DNA from: Ideonella_A sakaiensis_A
Lineage (GTDB): Bacteria; Pseudomonadota; Gammaproteobacteria; Burkholderiales; Burkholderiaceae_C
Length of the DNA stretch: 64,000 nt
Assembly (NCBI RefSeq): GCF_048320135.1
Contig: NZ_CP182947.1
Location: forward strand, 1,426,001 to 1,490,000
Direction: 5' to 3'
Below, in pieces: positions 59,866 through 64,000 of the stretch. How positions within the stretch are numbered: position 1 is the stretch's first letter; each line of letters opens with the position of its first letter. Below the pieces are notes generated by a model, which searched no databases, had not been told where the DNA came from, and saw nothing but the letters and a program-made list of their open reading frames with translations. A program made the position numbers and the translations under genes.

Positions 59866-60664
59866 CGGCGGCCACCTCGTCGAACCTCAGGTCGCGCAAC
59901 TCGAGCAACGCGATGTCGGCATCGTTGGTCGCGAACATCCGCTGGCCGACACCGGCATACGAATCGGCAGCCATCGCCTTCCATTCGGTCGCCCGCGCCA
60001 TCCGCAGCGCGGTGTTGTCGACCGCCTCGGTGCCGGAATAGCGGGTCGGGATCAGCGCCACATTGGTGCCGCCATTCGCCAGCGTGACCGTCGCGCCGGT
60101 CCACACGAAATCGCGCAGATCGGAAGGCGCCTCCATCTCGAGGCGTGACAGACGGTGCATCGGCACCCAGTAATACTTGCCGTTCATGATCATCTCGAGC
60201 AGCGGCCCGAGGCGCGAATCGGCATCGGCGATCCATTCGAAATCCTTGCCGTCGGCCTTGCCCGGTGTGGCCGGCGCCTCCTCCAGCGCCTTGCTCCGCA
60301 GCGACACCGCCTGCTCGTGTTTGCCGGCCGCATCGAGCTTGACCGCCTCCAGCATCAGCGCCACCCAGTTTTGCGGATCGCCGAGAACCAGTGGCACGCG
60401 CTGGCCTGCAAACACCTCGCGCCGGTAGACCTCGCAGCGAACCGCCTCGCGGTAGGTCTGCACCATCGACTCGGCTTCCTTGTCGAGTTCCTCGATCGCA
60501 TTGAGCTGGTTGGCGGCCTTGCCCCAGTCGCCGGTCAGGCAATAGAGCTGGAACAGGAAGATCCGCAGATCCGAGCGCTGCGGGTTTTTGCGAATCTGGT
60601 CCTGCAGTTCCTTCAGATGCCCGATCGGATCGGACGAGGTGAACGTGAGATTCAGATTTGACAT
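59858..60664 (-). CDS. tagJ: TagJ/ImpE-family T6SS accessory protein
   Basis: Accessory protein that can link sheath protein TssB to the ClpV ATPase, 268 residues. The N-terminal helical TPR-like half (DPIGHLKELQDQIRKNPQRS, FLFQLYCLTGDWGKAANQL) is followed by the ImpE core FEWIADADSRLGPLLEMIMN and YWVPMHRLSRLEMEAPSDLR. It is in a cluster with its likely partner tssH. 127 nt separate it from hcp; that gap holds a hairpin. Confidence 0.9.
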   Translation of the reverse strand: MSNLNLTFTSSDPIGHLKELQDQIRKNPQRSDLRIFLFQLYCLTGDWGKAANQLNAIEELDKEAESMVQTYREAVRCEVYRREVFAGQRVPLVLGDPQNWVALMLEAVKLDAAGKHEQAVSLRSKALEEAPATPGKADGKDFEWIADADSRLGPLLEMIMNGKYYWVPMHRLSRLEMEAPSDLRDFVWTGATVTLANGGTNVALIPTRYSGTEAVDNTALRMARATEWKAMAADSYAGVGQRMFATNDADIALLELRDLRFDEVAAGG

Positions 60665-60703
60665 CGGAATACCTCAGGGCAGAAAGGCCCGTCCAAATGA
60701 ATA

Positions 60704-60737
60704 CAGCCCTGCTCTCTGCTTCCAGACAACAGGGCTG
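60704..60737 (-). other. Hairpin between hcp and tagJ
   Basis: CAGCCCTG (60704-60711) and CAGGGCTG (60730-60737) form a perfect 8-bp stem with an 18-nt loop, 55 nt after the hcp stop. There is no U-run, so it is more likely an mRNA processing or 3'-protecting structure allowing excess Hcp than a terminator. Confidence 0.45.
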
Positions 60738-60791
60738 ACAGCACGCGATGCGCGCGCCCACCAAGAGTCTTGATGGACGACGGCGCCGGCA

Positions 60792-61277
60792 TCAGGACGG
60801 TGCGTTGGCCGCGATGTCCCACTTGAATTCCGGCTTCGCGCCTTCGCCGCCGTCGGGCTTCTGCTCGACATATTTGACGTGCACTTCGGCGAAATTGAGC
60901 GAGACGTTTTCGGTCAGCCTGTCTTCGCCGCCAGAGCCGCCGGTGCTGACGGATGTGACGAGCACCTTCTTCATCTCGATGACCAGGTATTCGAGCGGTG
61001 TCTTGCCGGCCTTGCGCACGGTCAGTTTTGCACTGGCGAAGTGGTCGCCGTTGGAGCAATACAGCATCAGGATCGGCGACGATTTGTCGATATATTTCGT
61101 GACCGAAATATCCTGAAAGTTGGCCTTGCCGGCACCGCCGCCGCCACCGAGGTGGAAAGAACCCGATTGCGACACCCCCCAACTCCATGCGAGAACGTCG
61201 ATCTCGTCCTTGTGCTTCTTGTCCTGCGATTCACCCGCGATCTCACCCGCGATGTCCAAGAACATGTCCAATGCCAT
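60792..61277 (-). CDS. hcp: T6SS tube protein Hcp (TssD)
   Basis: Secreted hexameric ring protein that forms the inner tube, 161 residues. Family pattern: MALDMFLDIAGEIAGESQDK, HKDEIDVLAWSWGVSQSG, and VRKAGKTPLEYLVIEMKKVL. A glycine loop (HLGGGGGAGKA) is typical of the extended loop. It follows tssC by 68 nt. The start has a good ribosome site (GGAGAGC). Confidence 0.95.
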   Translation of the reverse strand: MALDMFLDIAGEIAGESQDKKHKDEIDVLAWSWGVSQSGSFHLGGGGGAGKANFQDISVTKYIDKSSPILMLYCSNGDHFASAKLTVRKAGKTPLEYLVIEMKKVLVTSVSTGGSGGEDRLTENVSLNFAEVHVKYVEQKPDGGEGAKPEFKWDIAANAPS

Positions 61278-61345
61278 GATGCTCTCCTGTAAGTTTCAGT
61301 CAGATCAGCCAAAGACCTGGCAGTGCTGCAACACCGCCGTGCCCG

Positions 61346-62836
61346 TCATGCCCCCTTGCTGGAAGGCATCTTCGAAACCAGCCTGAGCGAAATATTCATT
61401 CCCTCGAGCTGATAGTGAGGACGCAGGAAGAATTTCGACGTGTACATGCCCGGATTTCCCTCTACCTCCTCGACGATCACCTCCGCACCGGCCAAAGGCT
61501 TGCGCGCCTTGGTTGCATCCGAAGATGAATCGGGGTTGGCGTCGACAAAGTTGCCGATCCAGTTGTTCAATTCAGTCTGCATCGACTTGGCTGTGGCGAA
61601 TGAACCAACCTTGTCCCGAACCATACACTTCAAATAGTGCGCGAAGCGGCAACTGGCGAACAAATACGGCAAACGTGCGGCAAGGTTGGCATTTGCCGTG
61701 GCATCGGGGTCGTCGTACTCGGCAGGTTTCTGCAGTGACTGCGCGCCGATGAAGGCAGCGAAGTCGCTGTTCTTGCGGTGCACCAGCGGCATGAAGCCGT
61801 TTTTCGCGAGCTCGGCTTCGCGCCGGTCCGAGATCGCGATTTCGGTCGGGCACTTCATGTCGACGCCGCCATCGTCGGTCGGGAAGCTGTGCACCGGCAG
61901 GTTGGCAACCGCACCGCCGGATTCGACGCCGCGGATCGTCGTCGTCCAGCCGTAGAGCTTGAACGCTCTGGTGATGTTGGTTGCCATCGCATAGGCCGAA
62001 TTGGCCCAGACATAGCGGTTGTGGTCGGTCCCCTCGACCTCCTCCTCGAAGTCGAAGGCTTCCACTGGGTTGGTCTTTGCGCCATACGGCAGACGGGCCA
62101 GGAAACGCGGCATGGCCAATCCGATATAACGCGAATCGTCCGACTCGCGCAGTGACCGCCAGGCGGCGTATTCGGCGCTCTGGAAGATCTTCGTCAGGTC
62201 GCGCGGATTGGCCAGTTCGCCCCACGACTCCATCTGCATCGTCGTCGGCGACGCGCCGGCGATGAACGGCGCATGGGCGGCGGCACAGACCTTCGCCATT
62301 TCGCCGAGCAGTTCGACATCCGGCGGGCTGTGGTCGAAGTGGTAATCACCGACCAGGCAGCCGAACGGGCTGCCGCCGAGCTGACCGAACTCCTCCTCGT
62401 AGACCTTCTTGAAGATCGGGCTCTGATCCCAGGCCGTGCCCTTGTAGCGCTTCAGCGTCTTGTGCAGGTCCTTCTTCGAGATGTTCATGACCCTGATCTT
62501 CAGGGTCTCGTCGGTCTCGGTGTTGTTGACGAGATGGTGCAGGCCACGCCACGCGCCCTCGAGCTTCGTGAAATCCTCGTGGTGCATGATCAGGTTGACC
62601 TGCTCGCTCAACTTCTTGTCGATCGCGGCGATGATCCCCTCGATCGTCTTGAAGACGTCGTTGCCGATCAGCTTGGTATCGGCAAGCGCTTGCTGCGCCA
62701 GTGTGTGAACGGCCGTTTCGACGGCCGACTTGGCGTGTTCGGTCTTCGGCTTGAATTCCTTTTGCAGCAGCGCGGCAAAATCGTCGAGTTCGGCGGTTGC
62801 GCCGGCAGGTTGGGCTGACTCTTGTTCGGTCGACAT
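61346..62836 (-). CDS. tssC: T6SS contractile sheath large subunit TssC
   Basis: Large sheath protein, 496 residues. It includes DFTKLEGAWRGLHHLVNNTE near residue 90, ETDETLKIRVMNISKKDLHK, GCLVGDYHFDHSPPDVELLG and the C-terminal segment PLAGAEVIVEEVEGNPGMYT, all diagnostic. It lies 36 nt after tssB. Confidence 0.97.
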   Translation of the reverse strand: MSTEQESAQPAGATAELDDFAALLQKEFKPKTEHAKSAVETAVHTLAQQALADTKLIGNDVFKTIEGIIAAIDKKLSEQVNLIMHHEDFTKLEGAWRGLHHLVNNTETDETLKIRVMNISKKDLHKTLKRYKGTAWDQSPIFKKVYEEEFGQLGGSPFGCLVGDYHFDHSPPDVELLGEMAKVCAAAHAPFIAGASPTTMQMESWGELANPRDLTKIFQSAEYAAWRSLRESDDSRYIGLAMPRFLARLPYGAKTNPVEAFDFEEEVEGTDHNRYVWANSAYAMATNITRAFKLYGWTTTIRGVESGGAVANLPVHSFPTDDGGVDMKCPTEIAISDRREAELAKNGFMPLVHRKNSDFAAFIGAQSLQKPAEYDDPDATANANLAARLPYLFASCRFAHYLKCMVRDKVGSFATAKSMQTELNNWIGNFVDANPDSSSDATKARKPLAGAEVIVEEVEGNPGMYTSKFFLRPHYQLEGMNISLRLVSKMPSSKGA

Positions 62837-62872
62837 GCTTGGTTCCTTCCAATACGTTGCGACGGATCGCGA

Positions 62873-63391
62873 TCAGGCGGCGGGCGGCGCTTCTTCGTCG
62901 TCCTTCTTCGGCTGCACGGCCAGCGACTTCAGCAGGGCCGGATCGTTGAGCACCTTGCTGAGCAACTCCTCCGCACCGACCTTGCCATCCATGTAGCTCA
63001 GCAGGTCCTTCAACTGATTGCGCGCCTCGAGCATGTTGTTCAGCGCGCCGACCTTCTTCGCAACCGCTTCCGGCGTGAAGTCGTCCATGCTCTCGAAGGT
63101 GATGTCGACGCTCATGTTGCCTTCGCCGGTCAGCGTATTCGGCACCGCGAATGCAACCCGCGGCTTCATCGACTTCAGCCGATCGTCGAAGTTGTCGACA
63201 TCGATCTCGAGGAACTTGCGATCGGCCACCGGAGCCAGCGGCTCGGCTGGTTTGCCCGACAGATCGGCCATCACGCCCATGACGAACGGAATCTGGATCT
63301 TCTTCTTCGAGCCGTACAACTCGACGTCGTATTCGATCTGGACCCGAGGCGCCCGGTTGCGGGCGATGAATTTCTGACTGCTGCTTGCCAT
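62873..63391 (-). CDS. tssB: T6SS contractile sheath small subunit TssB
   Basis: Small sheath subunit, 172 residues. Diagnostic segments: RVQIEYDVELYGSKKKIQIP, FVMGVMADLSGKP, KFLEIDVDNFDDRLKSMKPR and the C-terminal helix NMLEARNQLKDLLSYMDGKV. It lies between tssA (63 nt upstream) and tssC. Confidence 0.97.
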   Translation of the reverse strand: MASSSQKFIARNRAPRVQIEYDVELYGSKKKIQIPFVMGVMADLSGKPAEPLAPVADRKFLEIDVDNFDDRLKSMKPRVAFAVPNTLTGEGNMSVDITFESMDDFTPEAVAKKVGALNNMLEARNQLKDLLSYMDGKVGAEELLSKVLNDPALLKSLAVQPKKDDEEAPPAA

Positions 63392-63454
63392 GGTCGTGCA
63401 CTCCAGCTAAAGGTTAGGTTCAGTCAATCTCCCAGCTGCCAGGGCTAGGGGCGA

Positions 63455-64000
63455 TCAGGCCTCCGGCTCATCCAGCGAGATGCCTCCCAACAGTTCGATG
63501 TGCGCCTTCGAATCGGGCATCAACTCCCTGACGATCGTCGCAAAGTCGGATTTCAGGATCTTGACCGCCCGGTCTATGAACATCGGCGCCGGGCTGCTTG
63601 GTTCTGACTTGCGGACATAAACCGCAACCTGTTCCAGGACTTTGATGGCATCTGCTCTTGATCCTATCGCTCCTCCGGCTTTTATGCCACCCCCAGTTCC
63701 TGCGACGGCGCCGCCGCCCTCGGCGAGCGCTTCACCCTCCTCCTCCGATTCGCCGCTGCCATCGTCGGCGACCTCGTCGTAGAACGTCTTCACCCGCTTC
63801 AGATAGTCACGCATCGTGTCGATGTTCGGCGAGTCGTTGGTCTTGTCGCGGAACAGCGTGATCAGTTCGTTGCAGGCAGTCAGTGCGTTCTCGACCGCGG
63901 CGCGGCGGGCCGCGTTGGCTTCGGGGTCACCGGTCTGCCATGCAATCGCCATCAGTGCGATCGTCGGTGCCTCCTTGCCCTCCTCGGCGCTGATGCGGCC
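63455..64000 (-). CDS. tssA: T6SS protein TssA, C-terminal part (5' end off window)
   Basis: The open frame continues to the right edge (visible upstream residues RISAEEGKEAPTIALMAIAW), so the N-terminus is missing. The visible 181 residues contain a Gly/Glu-rich linker and the conserved ImpA-type C-terminal pattern AIKVLEQVAVYVRKSEPSSP, MFIDRAVKILKSDFATIVRE, ending ELLGGISLDEPEA. Its place before tssBC is the usual one for TssA, the protein that primes and caps sheath polymerisation. Confidence 0.86.
   Translation of the reverse strand, partial: GRISAEEGKEAPTIALMAIAWQTGDPEANAARRAAVENALTACNELITLFRDKTNDSPNIDTMRDYLKRVKTFYDEVADDGSGESEEEGEALAEGGGAVAGTGGGIKAGGAIGSRADAIKVLEQVAVYVRKSEPSSPAPMFIDRAVKILKSDFATIVRELMPDSKAHIELLGGISLDEPEA

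Overview
This 64-kb window looks like part of a high-GC betaproteobacterial chromosome, most likely Burkholderiales or a close relative. The reasons are the strongly G/C-biased third codon positions, the short conserved betaproteobacterial families DUF3460 and DUF1841, the Cys-type (non-selenocysteine) membrane formate dehydrogenase locus with DUF3305/DUF3306, and the insertion inside DNA polymerase IV. I saw no rRNA, tRNA, CRISPR array, transposase or phage gene.

Layout. (1) 0-12 kb: flagellar rod/hook/ring cluster flgBCDEFGHIJKL on the minus strand (flgL is cut by the left edge), with flgA and flgMN divergent on the plus strand. A textbook sigma-28 promoter precedes flgM. (2) 12-14.4 kb: dinB and a secreted beta-barrel-like protein, followed by a hairpin-rich intergenic repeat. 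(3) 14.5-22 kb, minus: a formate dehydrogenase operon (small Tat protein, alpha, beta, lipoprotein, gamma, secreted small protein, fdhD), ending in dcd. A cluster of three palindromic operator-like sites lies in the 311-bp upstream region. (4) 22-25.6 kb, minus: a phosphonate/phosphite-type ABC transporter phnD-phnC-phnE-phnE. (5) 25.8-29.2 kb, plus: a two-component system whose AAA+ response regulator lacks the GAFTGA sigma-54 loop. (6) 29.2-34.4 kb, minus: apbC (Mrp), DUF3305, DUF3306, an eight-cysteine-cluster polyferredoxin and a TorD-like chaperone, apparently a maturation/electron-transfer operon for the formate dehydrogenase. (7) 34.6-37.5 kb, plus: a TRAP transporter dctPQM with an intrinsic terminator between dctP and dctQ, then a second copy of the hairpin repeat. 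(8) 37.9-47.7 kb: metG, a SulP anion transporter, a CYTH-CHAD protein, DUF3460, scpA, a hybrid kinase/LuxR regulator pair and a MaoC-like hydratase. (9) 47.7-52.9 kb: an orphan ParA, a zinc-uptake operon (Zur-like regulator, an overlooked 38-residue membrane peptide, znuC, znuB, znuA), DUF1841 and a Cys-containing unknown. (10) 52.9-64 kb, minus: a type VI secretion operon tssA(partial)-tssB-tssC-hcp-tagJ-tssE-tssF-tssG-tssH, followed by a methyltransferase-like gene. The T6SS membrane-complex genes are not in the window.

How it fits together. Two minus-strand operons (3 and 6) around one two-component system (5) make a formate-oxidation island: catalytic subunits, sulfurtransferase FdhD, Fe-S/ATPase and TorD-type maturation factors, a polyferredoxin, and a likely regulator. 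The island appears to separate dcd from apbC, and dctPQM appears to separate apbC from metG; I recall these three as neighbours in several Betaproteobacteria. The two copies of the structured repeat sit at the outer edges of this 23-kb stretch. The most novel-looking items are the covarying hairpin repeat, the three-site operator, the formate dehydrogenase accessory operon fused to apbC, and the small membrane peptide in the zinc operon.
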